From positions 806,001-870,000 of the forward strand of contig NZ_VCEJ01000004.1 of NCBI RefSeq assembly GCF_005860805.1: DNA of 64,000 nt. The letters are read 5' to 3'. The notes under the pieces were generated by a model. The model searched no databases. It was not told the DNA's origin and worked only from the letters and a program-made list of their open reading frames with translations. This document shows positions 7,760 through 16,758 of this stretch, piece by piece; the stretch's first letter is position 1, and each line of letters starts with the position of its first letter. This stretch comes from Dyadobacter luticola (GTDB lineage: Bacteria > Bacteroidota > Bacteroidia > Cytophagales > Spirosomataceae). Both the position numbers and the translations under genes were made by a program.

Positions 7760-10700
7760 TTAGAATGAAATGGTAGCTCCGATAGTCCAGGTCCGCGCCA
7801 AAGGATACTGCGCGTAATCCACATTCAGCTGGCTGTACGTATTGGTACTACCCACATATCCCAACTCCGGATTCAATCCTGAGTATTTGGTAAAAGTGAT
7901 AATGTTCTGACCTGTCACATACACCCGCGCCTGCGACATTTTCAGCTTGCTGATCGCATTTTTAGGAATGGTATAGCCCAGTGTCAGGTTTTTCAAACGC
8001 AGGTAATCGCCTTTTTCCACAAACAAATCCGAAGGCCTGAAATTCCGGTTGGAGTTGTTGATGCTCACGCGCGGAATCGTGTTGCCCGGAGTTTGCGGCG
8101 TCCAGCGGTTCAGCTCATCGGCATACAAATTGAAAGAATAGCTGGCGTCGAGGCCCTGCATACGGTCGGCATTATAAATTTTGGAACCGCCTACACCTAC
8201 GAAAAACAATGTCAGGTCAAATCCTTTATAATTGGCTCCGGCCGAAAATCCGTAGTTGATTTTAGGCTGCGGGCTTCCGATAATGGTCCGGTCCTGATCA
8301 TCCACAACACCGTCACCATTCAAATCCACAAAGCGCACATCGCCCGGCATGATCTGTCCGTCGGTTTTGCGGGAATCGTTTGCAATGTTAAGATCTGAAT
8401 CGATCTCTCCCTGATTTTGATAGATACCTGCGGTTTTGTATCCGTAAAAAGTACCGTAAGGATGGCCTTCATAAGTCCGTACAATTTCCTGCTGACCACG
8501 ACCATATAGCTGCGTCGCCAAAAATCCACCCGGCGTAGCCAACTTGGTGATTTTGTTTTTGATAAAAGTCGCATTACCACTCACATTGAATGTCACGTCA
8601 CCCACCGTGTGGCGGTAAGAAGCTTCCAGTTCAAGCCCCTGGTTTCTCAGCTGGCCAATGTTCTGGTCAGGAATCGTAGCTGTTCCGATGGTACCGATCG
8701 ACGGCGGCGCCAGCAGCATTTTCTTGGTATCCTTGATAAAATAGTTAGCAGAAAAATAAAGGCTGTTTTTGAACAAACCGGCTTCCAGCCCGAAGTTGCT
8801 CATTTCAGCAGTTTCCCAGCCAATGTTGAGGTTTGCCAGCCTGCTTTGTGCCGAGCCAGAAACCTGGTTTTGCACGCCGCCATTTCCGAAAGCGTAGCGG
8901 TAAGTAGAGTTGATCAAAGCGAGATATTGCAGGGAAGCGACATTCTGGTTACCCAGCTGTCCCCAGCCGCCCGTCAGCTTGAAGTTGCTGAACATCGGCA
9001 GTGCATTTTTGAAGAAATCTTCCTCCGAAAGTCTCCATCCCAGCGAGAATGCCGGGAAAACACCCCACTGATTTCCGGGCGCGAATTTGGAAGAACCGTC
9101 GCTACGCATCGTCGCTGTGAAGAGGTAACGATCATTGAGAGAGTAATTTACCCTGCCAAAAAACGAAGCCAGCGCGTCATAGCTCCTGCTGCCGTTTCCA
9201 CCGTTATTGAGGGGAACCGACACAATCGTACCGGCATACTGCATGTAGCGGAGCGATGGATCCTCGCTTGAAAAATCACGTCCCCACTGGTTGGAATAGA
9301 TATCATTGAATGTCTGGGAAGTATAACCCGCCACTACGCTCAGCGAATGTTTGCCAAACTGTTTGTCGTAAGAAAGGAAATATTCCTGCAAAAACGACCA
9401 GGCCTTATCGTGCCCCAGGCTCAGCTGGTTGTAAGAGTTCGTCCTGAACTGATCATTGATCTTAATGTCGAAAGTATGGCTTTCAGAAAAAGTCGCGTCC
9501 ATCGCCAGGTTGGCGCGGAGTTTCAAACCTTTCACGATTTCCAGCTCTCCCGTCACGTTTCCCAGAAAACGGTTGCGGACATTGTCCTTATCCTGTGTGT
9601 CAACTGTAAAAATCGGGTTGTTAATGTCACCAAATGCACCCAGACCCTGGGTAGAACCGTAAGATCCGTCCGCATTTTTAACAGGCAAACCAGGATGAAA
9701 ACGGATCGCGCTCCAAAGCAGACCGGTTTGTGAAGATTGCGTATCGGGGCCAACATTATGAGTATTGGTAAACTGTAAATTCTGCCCGATTTTGATCCGT
9801 GAACCGATTTTATGATCCGAATTGATACGGAATGTATACCGCGTGTAATTCGATTTACCGATAATACCATCCTCATTATAGTAGCCGCCCGAAATGGCAA
9901 AAGACGAATATTTGCCGCCGCCGCGAAGTGACGCATCGTAATTCCGGGTCACGCCTTGTTTCAAAAGTTCATCCTGCCAGTTGGTCAGCTGCGTCTGGTA
10001 TTTTGTATCATTCCAGATGTCGGGAACCTGCAAACCATCATTGGTATACGCTTCCCGCTTGATTTGGGCCAACTGGGGCGCAGTCAGTACATCCAGTGTT
10101 TTAATGCGGTTTGTAACACCCACATAACCATTCAATGTGACCGAAATCGGCGCGTCGAACTTGCCTCTTTTAGTGGTAATCAAAATCACACCATTTGCTG
10201 CACGCGTTCCGTAGATCGCTGAGGCTGAGGCGTCTTTCAGGATTTCAATCGATTCAATGTCATTCGGGTTCACATCATTCATAGTACCGGCAGGTATCCC
10301 GTCGATCACCACCAGCGGCGAAGAATTGTTGACCGTACCAAAACCGCGGATCTGGATGGAACCTGCGTCGCCCGGCGCACCACCATTACGCACAATGTTT
10401 ACACCCGCCGCGCGTCCCTGCAAAGCCTGTTGCGCACCACCGGAAGGCAGATTCTGAAAATCAGCGCCCTTTACGGAAGATACCGCGCCAGTCACATCTT
10501 TCTTCTCCTGCGTACCATAACCTACTACCACCACTTCTTTCAAAGCGCTCACATCGGGTGCCAGTGAAACATTGATCACGTCTTTGTCCACCGCCACTTC
10601 CTGACTTACATAGCCGATGAAAGAAAATTTCAATGTGCCGCCCGCGTCCGGTACCGTGATCCGGTACTCGCCGTTTTCGTTGGTAGAAGTACCTTGTTGC

Positions 10701-11221
10701 GTCCCAACCAGCAGAATATTTACGCCTGGCAGCCCTACACCCTTTTCGTCGAGGACCTTGCCGGTAATGTTCCGGTCTGCTATTTCGAGTTGCGGCGCAG
10801 CCGATCCGGCGCTACTGGTTGGGCCTGAAGGCTTTTTTCGCAGCAAGATCCTGGAAGTCCCAACCACTTCATAAGACACATTGAGCGGCGTCAGCAGTTG
10901 GTCGAGGACCTTGTTGAGCGGGCCTTTGATTTCTTTCAAACTGGTATTCTGCGCACCCTGAATGCTCGACGTGCTGTAAACAAATTTTACATCTGCCTGC
11001 TTCTCAATCATTTGCAGGACTTTTTTGATCTCAACAGACTCAACCTTTAATGAAATCTCCTTGGTGAGCAGTTCCTGCCCATGGAGGTTATTGGCCAGCG
11101 ACATGCCGCAGCATAATATGGCAATGATCAGTTGTTTAACCGTAGTACTCATGACCTTGTAAACAACCCTTTTGAGGGGTATTTTTTTATGCATATTTTT
11201 AAAGGTTTTTGTGAAACGCAA
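7760..11221 (-). CDS. SusC/RagA-family TonB-dependent transporter with STN signalling domain
   Basis: An 1153-residue outer-membrane TonB-dependent transporter. After the signal region (ending near residue 48, LHGQ) comes a secretin/TonB short N-terminal (STN) domain at about residues 50-120. It is followed by a carboxypeptidase-like beta-sandwich (NITGKVLDEKGVGLPGVNIL), a TonB-box region (LKEVVVVGYGTQEKKDVTGA), the plug (RGFGTVNNSSPLVVIDGIPA) and the beta-barrel. The STN domain is what lets such transporters signal to FecR anti-sigma factors, and the FecR and ECF sigma genes lie directly upstream. The long N-terminus has several possible starts: the one given, Met10 and Met24. Met24 (MSTTVKQLIIAIL) gives the cleanest signal peptide. 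Confidence 0.94.
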   Translation of the reverse strand: MRFTKTFKNMHKKIPLKRVVYKVMSTTVKQLIIAILCCGMSLANNLHGQELLTKEISLKVESVEIKKVLQMIEKQADVKFVYSTSSIQGAQNTSLKEIKGPLNKVLDQLLTPLNVSYEVVGTSRILLRKKPSGPTSSAGSAAPQLEIADRNITGKVLDEKGVGLPGVNILLVGTQQGTSTNENGEYRITVPDAGGTLKFSFIGYVSQEVAVDKDVINVSLAPDVSALKEVVVVGYGTQEKKDVTGAVSSVKGADFQNLPSGGAQQALQGRAAGVNIVRNGGAPGDAGSIQIRGFGTVNNSSPLVVIDGIPAGTMNDVNPNDIESIEILKDASASAIYGTRAANGVILITTKRGKFDAPISVTLNGYVGVTNRIKTLDVLTAPQLAQIKREAYTNDGLQVPDIWNDTKYQTQLTNWQDELLKQGVTRNYDASLRGGGKYSSFAISGGYYNEDGIIGKSNYTRYTFRINSDHKIGSRIKIGQNLQFTNTHNVGPDTQSSQTGLLWSAIRFHPGLPVKNADGSYGSTQGLGAFGDINNPIFTVDTQDKDNVRNRFLGNVTGELEIVKGLKLRANLAMDATFSESHTFDIKINDQFRTNSYNQLSLGHDKAWSFLQEYFLSYDKQFGKHSLSVVAGYTSQTFNDIYSNQWGRDFSSEDPSLRYMQYAGTIVSVPLNNGGNGSRSYDALASFFGRVNYSLNDRYLFTATMRSDGSSKFAPGNQWGVFPAFSLGWRLSEEDFFKNALPMFSNFKLTGGWGQLGNQNVASLQYLALINSTYRYAFGNGGVQNQVSGSAQSRLANLNIGWETAEMSNFGLEAGLFKNSLYFSANYFIKDTKKMLLAPPSIGTIGTATIPDQNIGQLRNQGLELEASYRHTVGDVTFNVSGNATFIKNKITKLATPGGFLATQLYGRGQQEIVRTYEGHPYGTFYGYKTAGIYQNQGEIDSDLNIANDSRKTDGQIMPGDVRFVDLNGDGVVDDQDRTIIGSPQPKINYGFSAGANYKGFDLTLFFVGVGGSKIYNADRMQGLDASYSFNLYADELNRWTPQTPGNTIPRVSINNSNRNFRPSDLFVEKGDYLRLKNLTLGYTIPKNAISKLKMSQARVYVTGQNIITFTKYSGLNPELGYVGSTNTYSQLNVDYAQYPLARTWTIGATISF

Positions 11222-11267
11222 CGCAAAAGCAACAACCGAAACTGTTGGTAATCAACAGCATTCGTCT

Positions 11268-11293
11268 GGCGGTGATGTTCGAGCATCATCGCC
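11268..11293. other. Hairpin in the fecR-susC spacer
   Basis: GGCGGTGATG (11268-11277) and CATCATCGCC (11284-11293) form a 10-bp stem with one G/T wobble and a 6-base loop. On the plus strand it is followed by ATTTTTTT, but no plus-strand gene precedes it. On the minus strand, the coding direction, it sits between fecR and susC and could attenuate read-through or protect the susC transcript end. A smaller hairpin (CTGTTG/CAACAG, 11242-11258) follows. Confidence 0.45.
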
Positions 11294-11304
11294 ATTTTTT
11301 TAAA

Positions 11305-12306
11305 CTAATTAACACAACCAGCACCCTCAACAAACAAAGCCGTACCCCGTCTTTCATACGAAATGTTGGCCGACTTGCAGATCAGGTCGAGCTGCTGAAA
11401 CATACTCAGTCCGTTCAGGTCTCCCGTAAAAAGGCAGGAATCGGCGGTATCGTTTTCGAGCACGATATCGATCCCATACGATTTTTCCAGGGCTGAAAAA
11501 ACATCTTTGACAGGCACGTCCGAAAAAGAAAAACCATGCGCCGTTTCATTCGCAGGAATGATCAGCAGGGGATTTTCAATGATGGACAACGACATTTTCT
11601 TTGACTTTTTATCAAAAACAATCTTTTGATTTGGCGTCAGGATCACCCCATTTCTATTGGCCGATTTCGTCACCGCGCCTTCGTAAACTGAAACCCTTCC
11701 GGTCTTCACCTGCACTTCCACGGAAGCCGATTCGTCATAGGATTTTACCGAAAAACTCGTCCCCAAAACCTTTGTCATCAGGCTGCCGGTCGAAACGATA
11801 AATGGTTTCGACGGATCTTTTTTGATCTGAAAAAATGCTTCGCCGTGGAGGTAAACCAGGCGGTGCTGCCGGCCGAAATGTTCGGGGACGCTAATGCTGC
11901 TGTTTTTTTTCAGGATCACCACGCTGCCATCTTCCAGCGGTACCTGCTGCGGTTTTTCCGAAGTATTTTTAATTTCAAAAACGCCCGTGCTGACGTTGCT
12001 ATCCAGCTCGGCAATCGTTTCTGTATTGTTTTTTCTTGTAAAAAAATACCAGCTGCCTGCCACGATCAGCACCGAAGCCGCGGCCGCCATCCAAGGTGCC
12101 AGCCTCATCACCAGAGACTTACCAAAAACGCTGGCAAAAAGTTTTCGCTTGATACGCTTCCCGATTACGTCTTTTTCCGTTTCAAAAACCGCCTCTTCGC
12201 TCAAAGGATTTGTTTTCAAATATTCCAGAATAAATTCCTCCTCCTCGGGCGTATGCTGCCCTGTGAGATACTTGTTTAAGGTTTTTTGGAAATCGTACTG
12301 GTTCAT
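11305..12306 (-). CDS. FecR-family anti-sigma factor / signal transducer
   Basis: A 333-residue inner-membrane protein. Residues 1-60 are the cytoplasmic sigma-binding part (FQKTLNKYLTGQHTPEEEEF). One membrane segment lies at about residues 68-86 (WMAAAASVLIVAGSWYFF). The periplasmic FecR domain follows, with the characteristic VPLEDGSVVILKKNSSISVP and YLHGEAFFQIKKDPSKPFIV. The C-terminus is an STN-like domain of the DUF4974 type (GFSFSDVPVKDVFSALEKSY). The family relays ligand occupancy from the STN domain of a TonB-dependent transporter to a cytoplasmic ECF sigma factor. It sits 17 bases after the sigma gene and just upstream of the STN-containing SusC, a textbook arrangement. Confidence 0.93.
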   Translation of the reverse strand: MNQYDFQKTLNKYLTGQHTPEEEEFILEYLKTNPLSEEAVFETEKDVIGKRIKRKLFASVFGKSLVMRLAPWMAAAASVLIVAGSWYFFTRKNNTETIAELDSNVSTGVFEIKNTSEKPQQVPLEDGSVVILKKNSSISVPEHFGRQHRLVYLHGEAFFQIKKDPSKPFIVSTGSLMTKVLGTSFSVKSYDESASVEVQVKTGRVSVYEGAVTKSANRNGVILTPNQKIVFDKKSKKMSLSIIENPLLIIPANETAHGFSFSDVPVKDVFSALEKSYGIDIVLENDTADSCLFTGDLNGLSMFQQLDLICKSANISYERRGTALFVEGAGCVN

Positions 12307-12323
12307 TTTGTCAGGCTAAATCC

Positions 12324-12878
12324 TTAATTATCTGTATGATAGATCGACAGATTGTCTTTTAAAACTTTCAGCGAGCGGGTAATGTGGTACTCCACCGCTT
12401 TTTCGGAAATGTGCAGCTCCTTGGCAATGTTCTTCACCGACTGGTTTTCAAATCGGCTTAGCTGGAAAATGCGACTCGTCTTCTCCGGCAGCTTTTTCAT
12501 CGCCCGGTCAATCGCTTCCGACAGATCATTAAACTGAATATTTTCCTCGGTCGAAGAAATTTCCTGCATTTTGTTCAGGAGAATGTATTCCTGATATTTT
12601 CGCCAGGTGATTTTTGATTTAATGTGATTGGTAATCAAATGTTTAAGCGCAATTACCAGGTAAGAACTCAGGTGGCCAATGCTGCTCTCATTTTTTCTTT
12701 TCCAAACACTTTCAAATAAATCGTGCACCAATTCCTCCGCCTCTTCCTTCGATCCGATCTGGTGATACGAAATGCAGAACAGCTTGTACCAATAACGCTC
12801 ATAAATCTCCCCAAACGCACTTTTGCTGCCTTCTGAGAGCTGAGTTACCAGTTGTTCGTCGGTAAATATTGGCTTCAT
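12324..12878 (-). CDS. ECF-type RNA polymerase sigma factor (FecI-like)
   Basis: A 184-residue sigma-70-family factor. Region 2 is seen at residues 20-85 (FGEIYERYWYKLFCISYHQI and the acidic EEAEELVHDLFESVWKRK, which binds core polymerase and the -10 element). Region 4 lies at about residues 125-180, with the helix-turn-helix SVKNIAKELHISEKAVEYHI. It is the first gene of the sigma-fecR-susC-susD-lipoprotein operon and presumably activates that operon when FecR is released. An exact TACCTTTG element lies 22 bases upstream of the start codon, implying basal expression from the housekeeping sigma factor. Confidence 0.94.
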   Translation of the reverse strand: MKPIFTDEQLVTQLSEGSKSAFGEIYERYWYKLFCISYHQIGSKEEAEELVHDLFESVWKRKNESSIGHLSSYLVIALKHLITNHIKSKITWRKYQEYILLNKMQEISSTEENIQFNDLSEAIDRAMKKLPEKTSRIFQLSRFENQSVKNIAKELHISEKAVEYHITRSLKVLKDNLSIYHTDN

Positions 12879-12900
12879 TCTGATTCCGTCAAGTAGAATA

Positions 12901-12908
12901 CAAAGGTA
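12901..12908 (-). promoter_or_regulatory. Bacteroidota -7 promoter element for the ECF sigma operon
   Basis: On the minus strand this is TACCTTTG, an exact TAnnTTTG match ending 22 bases upstream of the sigma factor start codon, implying a leader of about 15-18 bases. A TTG on the minus strand at 12924-12926 is a -33 candidate with a rather short spacer. Confidence 0.6.
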
Positions 12909-13025
12909 TAGTCAAAGAAGCGGCAATAATCCCTAAACTGTTTTATGATATTTTTAATAATTTTTAAAAATAATGATTTCAGGTAGCATTCTTAAAAATT
13001 TAATATTTGGCAAAGCTTAAAAATT

Positions 13026-13056
13026 TTGTTCTGCTGCAAAGTTTTTGTTAATTTTG
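13026..13056 (+). promoter_or_regulatory. Complete -33/-7 promoter of guaB
   Basis: TTG at 13026-13028 and TAATTTTG at 13049-13056, spaced by 20 bases, match the Bacteroidota -33 (TTG) and -7 (TAnnTTTG) consensus exactly. The start codon of guaB follows 28 bases after the -7 element. Confidence 0.75.
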
Positions 13057-13084
13057 CCCTGCAAATAACAATCGTTTATTTGCT

Positions 13085-14566
13085 ATGAGCACAGACCCAT
13101 CCAAAGTCCTCTTCGAGGCCCTCACTTACGACGACGTTCTTCTAGTACCAGGTTATTCAGAAATTCTTCCTCGCAATACGACTACCAAAACAAAACTGAG
13201 CCGTAACATCGAACTCAACATTCCTGTTGTTTCCGCTGCTATGGACACCGTAACCGAATTCGAGCTGGCCATCGCGATGGCCCAGGAAGGCGGAATTGGC
13301 ATTATTCACAAGAATATGAGCCTCGAAGCCCAGGCCGAGCAGGTCCGGAAAGTGAAACGTTCGGAAAGCGGCATGATCCTCGATCCGATTACATTATCCG
13401 ACACGGCAACCCTAGGCGATGCGCACCAGATCATGCGCGAATTCAAGATCGGCGGTATCCCGGTGATCGACAACCATCACAAGCTGATCGGTATCCTTAC
13501 CAACCGCGATTTGCGCTTCCAAAAGGAAATGTCCAAGCCCGTGACGGAGATCATGACCAAGGACAATCTCATCACCGCATCCGACGGTTTGTCGCTCGAC
13601 GACGCAGAGCATATCTTGCAGGAATACAAAATTGAAAAACTTCCGATCGTCGATTCAGAGTACCGTCTCACCGGTTTGATCACGTATAAGGATATACTGA
13701 AACGCAAATCCCACCCGAATGCCTGCAAAGACGAATATGGCAGGTTGCGCGTAGGTGCCGCGGTAGGTGTTACCCCTGATTTACTGAAAAGGGTAGAGGC
13801 GCTGGTAAAAGCCGGTGTTGACGTGGTCAGTCTTGATACAGCGCACGGACATTCAAAAGGCGTCATCGATGCATTGAAATCAGTAAAAGCAGCATATCCT
13901 AAATTGGACGTGATTGCAGGTAACGTTGCGACCGGCGCAGCGGCGCTGGCACTGGCAGAAGCCGGAGCGGACGCAGTAAAAGTAGGAGTTGGACCCGGAA
14001 GTATCTGTACCACACGTATCATCGCCGGTATTGGTGTTCCTCAGCTGACTGCGGTCATGTGGGCGGCTGATGCATTGAAAGACACTTACCCGGATGTTCC
14101 GGTGATCGCCGACGGTGGTATCCGCTTTTCAGGAGATATGACCAAAGCATTGGCTGGCGGCGCAAGCACGATCATGATCGGCTCTATGCTGGCTGGTAGC
14201 GATGAAGCGCCAGGCGAAATCGTGATTTACGAAGGCCGGAAGTTCAAGGCATATCGTGGTATGGGCTCGGTGGAAGCGATGGAGGACGGCTCAAAAGACC
14301 GTTATTTCCAGGATGCCGAGGATGATATCAAAAAGCTGGTTCCGGAAGGGATTGTGGGCCGGGTACCGTTTAAAGGAAAGGTTTCTGAAATTGTATATCA
14401 AATGGTTGGCGGCTTGAAAGCCGGTATGGGCTACTGCGGAGCGGGCGATATTGCTACTTTGCAAAAAGCACAGTTCGTGAAAATCACTTCTGCCGGTGTG
14501 AAGGAAAGCCACCCGCACGATATTATGATCCAGAAAGAAGCACCAAACTATTCTTCGAAATCGTAA
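13085..14566 (+). CDS. guaB: Inosine-5'-monophosphate dehydrogenase
   Basis: A 493-residue cytoplasmic enzyme that converts IMP to XMP with NAD+, the committed step of GMP synthesis. The TIM-barrel halves flank a pair of CBS domains (about residues 95-205; [20 protein letters not shown]). The catalytic loop [15 protein letters not shown] has its nucleophilic Cys at residue 308. The phosphate-binding stretch [20 protein letters not shown] and the flap region [10 protein letters not shown] are present. The length and N-terminus ([18 protein letters not shown]) are standard for the bacterial enzyme. It has its own promoter and is closed by a strong terminator, so it is a single-gene unit. Confidence 0.98.
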   Translation: MSTDPSKVLFEALTYDDVLLVPGYSEILPRNTTTKTKLSRNIELNIPVVSAAMDTVTEFELAIAMAQEGGIGIIHKNMSLEAQAEQVRKVKRSESGMILDPITLSDTATLGDAHQIMREFKIGGIPVIDNHHKLIGILTNRDLRFQKEMSKPVTEIMTKDNLITASDGLSLDDAEHILQEYKIEKLPIVDSEYRLTGLITYKDILKRKSHPNACKDEYGRLRVGAAVGVTPDLLKRVEALVKAGVDVVSLDTAHGHSKGVIDALKSVKAAYPKLDVIAGNVATGAAALALAEAGADAVKVGVGPGSICTTRIIAGIGVPQLTAVMWAADALKDTYPDVPVIADGGIRFSGDMTKALAGGASTIMIGSMLAGSDEAPGEIVIYEGRKFKAYRGMGSVEAMEDGSKDRYFQDAEDDIKKLVPEGIVGRVPFKGKVSEIVYQMVGGLKAGMGYCGAGDIATLQKAQFVKITSAGVKESHPHDIMIQKEAPNYSSKS

Positions 14567-14587
14567 GATCGAACATTGGTAAATAAG

Positions 14588-14620
14588 AAAGCCCCGCAGC
14601 ATTCAATGTTGCGGGGCTTT
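14588..14620. terminator. Bidirectional terminator between guaB and dedA
   Basis: AAAGCCCCGCA (14588-14598) pairs perfectly with TGCGGGGCTTT (14610-14620). On the plus strand GTATTTTATT follows and on the minus strand CTTATTT follows. It lies between two convergent genes and can serve both. Confidence 0.85.
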
Positions 14621-14641
14621 GTATTTTATTCAAAAACAGGA

Positions 14642-15298
14642 TTACGCGGCTGTCGGCTTGGCGAATCTGCTTCTAAAATAGCCAAAAATCATTGGGAGAA
14701 TAGAAATTCCGATGATACCGAAAATAACCAGCTCGAAATTCTTTTTCACGATCTCCATGTTTCCGAAGAAAAAGCCGAGCAATGTTAATGCGGGTACCCA
14801 GAGGAGTGCGCCGATGATACAGAACACAATGTATTTGGAGTAATTCATACTTCCTGCGCCTGCTACAAATGGTGCCACCGTGCGAACGATCGGGATGAAA
14901 CGTGCCATGATAACCGTACTACCGCCATGTTTTTCGTAAAATGCTTCGGTTTTCTCCAAATATTCTCTTTTCAGGAAGAGTATCCGCTCACGTTTCTTGA
15001 TCTCCCCGCCGAATCTTTTACCAATAAAATAATTGACATTATCGCCCAGCAAAGCTGCGACGATCAGAATAAGGATGATGAGCCAGACATTCAGGCCGGT
15101 ATCCTGGTTGGCAGCGATGGCGCCTGCGGCAAACAAAAGTGAATCGCCGGGCAGAAGCGGCATGATGACCAGGCCAGTTTCTGTGAAAACAATCAGGAAA
15201 AGAATAAGGTAAGTCAATGTCCCGTACTCCTGAACAATGTCGAACAAATGCTTGTCGAGGTGGAGGAAAATGTCAATAAACTGCTTAATAAATTCCAT
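14642..15298 (-). CDS. DedA-family inner-membrane protein
   Basis: A 218-residue polytopic membrane protein of the DedA/SNARE-associated (VTT domain) family. Visible hallmarks are the N-terminal FTETGLVIMPLLPGDSLLFA, the central GDNVNYFIGKRFGG and the catalytic-like arginine motif FYEKHGGSTVIMARFIPIVR with FVAGAGSM after it. Several hydrophobic segments end in a C-terminal one (FELVIFGIIGISILPMIFGY). Members act as proton-dependent lipid-carrier (undecaprenyl phosphate or phospholipid) flippases and support envelope homeostasis. It starts 33 bases after the stop of the phosphosulfolactate synthase gene on the same strand, so the two may be one transcript. Confidence 0.93.
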   Translation of the reverse strand: MEFIKQFIDIFLHLDKHLFDIVQEYGTLTYLILFLIVFTETGLVIMPLLPGDSLLFAAGAIAANQDTGLNVWLIILILIVAALLGDNVNYFIGKRFGGEIKKRERILFLKREYLEKTEAFYEKHGGSTVIMARFIPIVRTVAPFVAGAGSMNYSKYIVFCIIGALLWVPALTLLGFFFGNMEIVKKNFELVIFGIIGISILPMIFGYFRSRFAKPTAA

Positions 15299-15331
15299 AG
15301 CTACGTTTTGGGTAAGTGATAATGTGCTGAT

Positions 15332-16126
15332 TTATTTAGAATCGATTTTCCATTTTTGTTTCGTTTTGGCATTTAAAAAGTGATTGAAAGTATCACCTCT
15401 CAGGCCTAAACGTATTGTTTCGAGTGGGATCAGCTCGGAAGGCGCAATGTTTCCAAGGTTGACATTGGCACCCAGCAATTTTACAAACCATACCTGCTGC
15501 GATTTTTGCGGCGCTTCCCAAAGCATGCTTTCAAAAGGTATTTCTGTCAGGATTTCTTCTACCAATCCCTGACGAACTTCGCCGCTGGCGCGGAACAAAC
15601 CGACATTACCGGATTCACGCGCCTCACCAATCACTTTCCAGGCACCTGCCTGCAATTCCGATTTGATGAGCTGGATCCATTTATAAGGCGGGATGATCTT
15701 ATTTTCATCTTTGGAACCGACTTCTGAAAGTACCGTAACTTGCTTGGCCAGCTTGCGAATGTATTCACATTTAACGTCCTGGGCCATTTCGATAGAGCCG
15801 TCGGACACCTCCGCATATTGCAGATCGTACTTGTCGAGCAGCTTACGGTAATCGTCAAACTGGTTCCGGACTACGAAGGCTTCAAACAAGGTTCCACCAA
15901 AATAAACGGGAATGTTGGCACTTTTATAGACCGCCAGTTTTTCGTCCAGATTGGGTGAGACGAAGGAGGTGGCCCAGCCCAGTTTTACGATATCAATATA
16001 GGGAGCGGCAGTGGATAGCATATCTTCTGTTTCCCTGACACTGAGGCCTTTATCCATCACCATGGTCAATCCCTTCTGACGTGGTTTTTGGGAGCGCTCA
16101 GGAACCTGCGATAACGTAAAATTCAT
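15332..16126 (-). CDS. Phosphosulfolactate synthase (ComA family)
   Basis: A 264-residue TIM-barrel enzyme of the ComA family, which adds sulfite to phosphoenolpyruvate to form phosphosulfolactate. Seen: KPRQKGLTMVMDKGLSVRET at the N-terminus, DIVKLGWATSFVSP, VYFGGTLFEAFVVRNQFDDY, YAEVSDGSIEM and VGSKDENKI, all typical of the family. The open frame extends upstream to a TTG at 16165, but that codon lies inside an exact TACCTTTG promoter element, so the ATG at 16126 is the start. In methanogens the product feeds coenzyme M, in Bacillus spores sulfolactate. Here a route to cysteate for sulfonolipids is possible but unproven. dedA follows. Confidence 0.9.
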   Translation of the reverse strand: MNFTLSQVPERSQKPRQKGLTMVMDKGLSVRETEDMLSTAAPYIDIVKLGWATSFVSPNLDEKLAVYKSANIPVYFGGTLFEAFVVRNQFDDYRKLLDKYDLQYAEVSDGSIEMAQDVKCEYIRKLAKQVTVLSEVGSKDENKIIPPYKWIQLIKSELQAGAWKVIGEARESGNVGLFRASGEVRQGLVEEILTEIPFESMLWEAPQKSQQVWFVKLLGANVNLGNIAPSELIPLETIRLGLRGDTFNHFLNAKTKQKWKIDSK

Positions 16127-16162
16127 ATATGGGTATGCTTTTATCTCTTGCAAAAACTCCGG

Positions 16163-16194
16163 CAAAGGTAGTAATAACCTTTAAAACTTAGCAA
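16163..16194 (-). promoter_or_regulatory. Complete -33/-7 promoter of the phosphosulfolactate synthase gene
   Basis: On the minus strand TACCTTTG (16170-16163) is preceded by TTG (16194-16192) with a 21-base spacer, both matching the Bacteroidota consensus. Transcription would begin near 16157, leaving a leader of about 30 bases before the ATG at 16126. This rules out the longer reading frame starting at 16165. Confidence 0.75.
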
Positions 16195-16287
16195 TTAAAT
16201 CCATACAATCGCCGCTCTTACTTAGGTATTTCTATGATAATTACTATTTTTCGGAATATCAATCTAGATCTGCATCCCAATTAAACC

Positions 16288-16758
16288 ATGACCAGCGACA
16301 ATAACCCGGTACCCGATCAGGAAAACAAAAGATTGGCCCTTTTGAAACAATATGTCGGGAAAACGATGGATCAAAGTCCTTCCCCGGTAGGCCGGTGGCT
16401 TCGTGGCCAGCTGCTTAATGTAACCGAAAGCCACATGGAGGTAGCGTATACCGTCCGAGAAGATATGACCAACCCGATGGGCACCCTGCACGGCGGCATC
16501 GCGGCGACGATCCTAGACGATGTGATGGGTACGATGGTGTATGCGATGGGGCGCGAGTTTGCCTACACGTCCGTCAACCTGAACTGCGATTTTCTGCACG
16601 CAGCGAGGGTAGGAGATAGCATTATCGCCAGCTCAAAAGTGGTCCGCGCGGGCAAGAACATTATCCACGTGGAGGGCACGATTCATGATGTGCATGGCAA
16701 AATCATCGCCAAATGCGCCAGCAACCTGATCCAGACCAGCCTGAAAATTCCTTTTTAA
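16288..16758 (+). CDS. PaaI-type hotdog-fold thioesterase
   Basis: A 156-residue single hotdog-fold protein. The family signature NPMGTLHGGIAATILDDVMG, with the catalytic HGG-x15-D region, is at about residues 67-86, followed by TSVNLNCDFLHAARVGDSII. Such enzymes hydrolyse aryl- or acyl-CoA thioesters in the cytoplasm; the substrate is not evident. It ends one base before the end of the convergent ABC transporter gene, with no spacer. TATTTTTC at 16245-16252, one base off the -7 consensus, is a likely promoter. Confidence 0.9.
   Translation: MTSDNNPVPDQENKRLALLKQYVGKTMDQSPSPVGRWLRGQLLNVTESHMEVAYTVREDMTNPMGTLHGGIAATILDDVMGTMVYAMGREFAYTSVNLNCDFLHAARVGDSIIASSKVVRAGKNIIHVEGTIHDVHGKIIAKCASNLIQTSLKIPF

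Noticed and set aside
16127..16165. Extension of the phosphosulfolactate synthase to a TTG at 16165
   Set aside because: The TTG lies inside the TACCTTTG promoter element, so it would not be transcribed.
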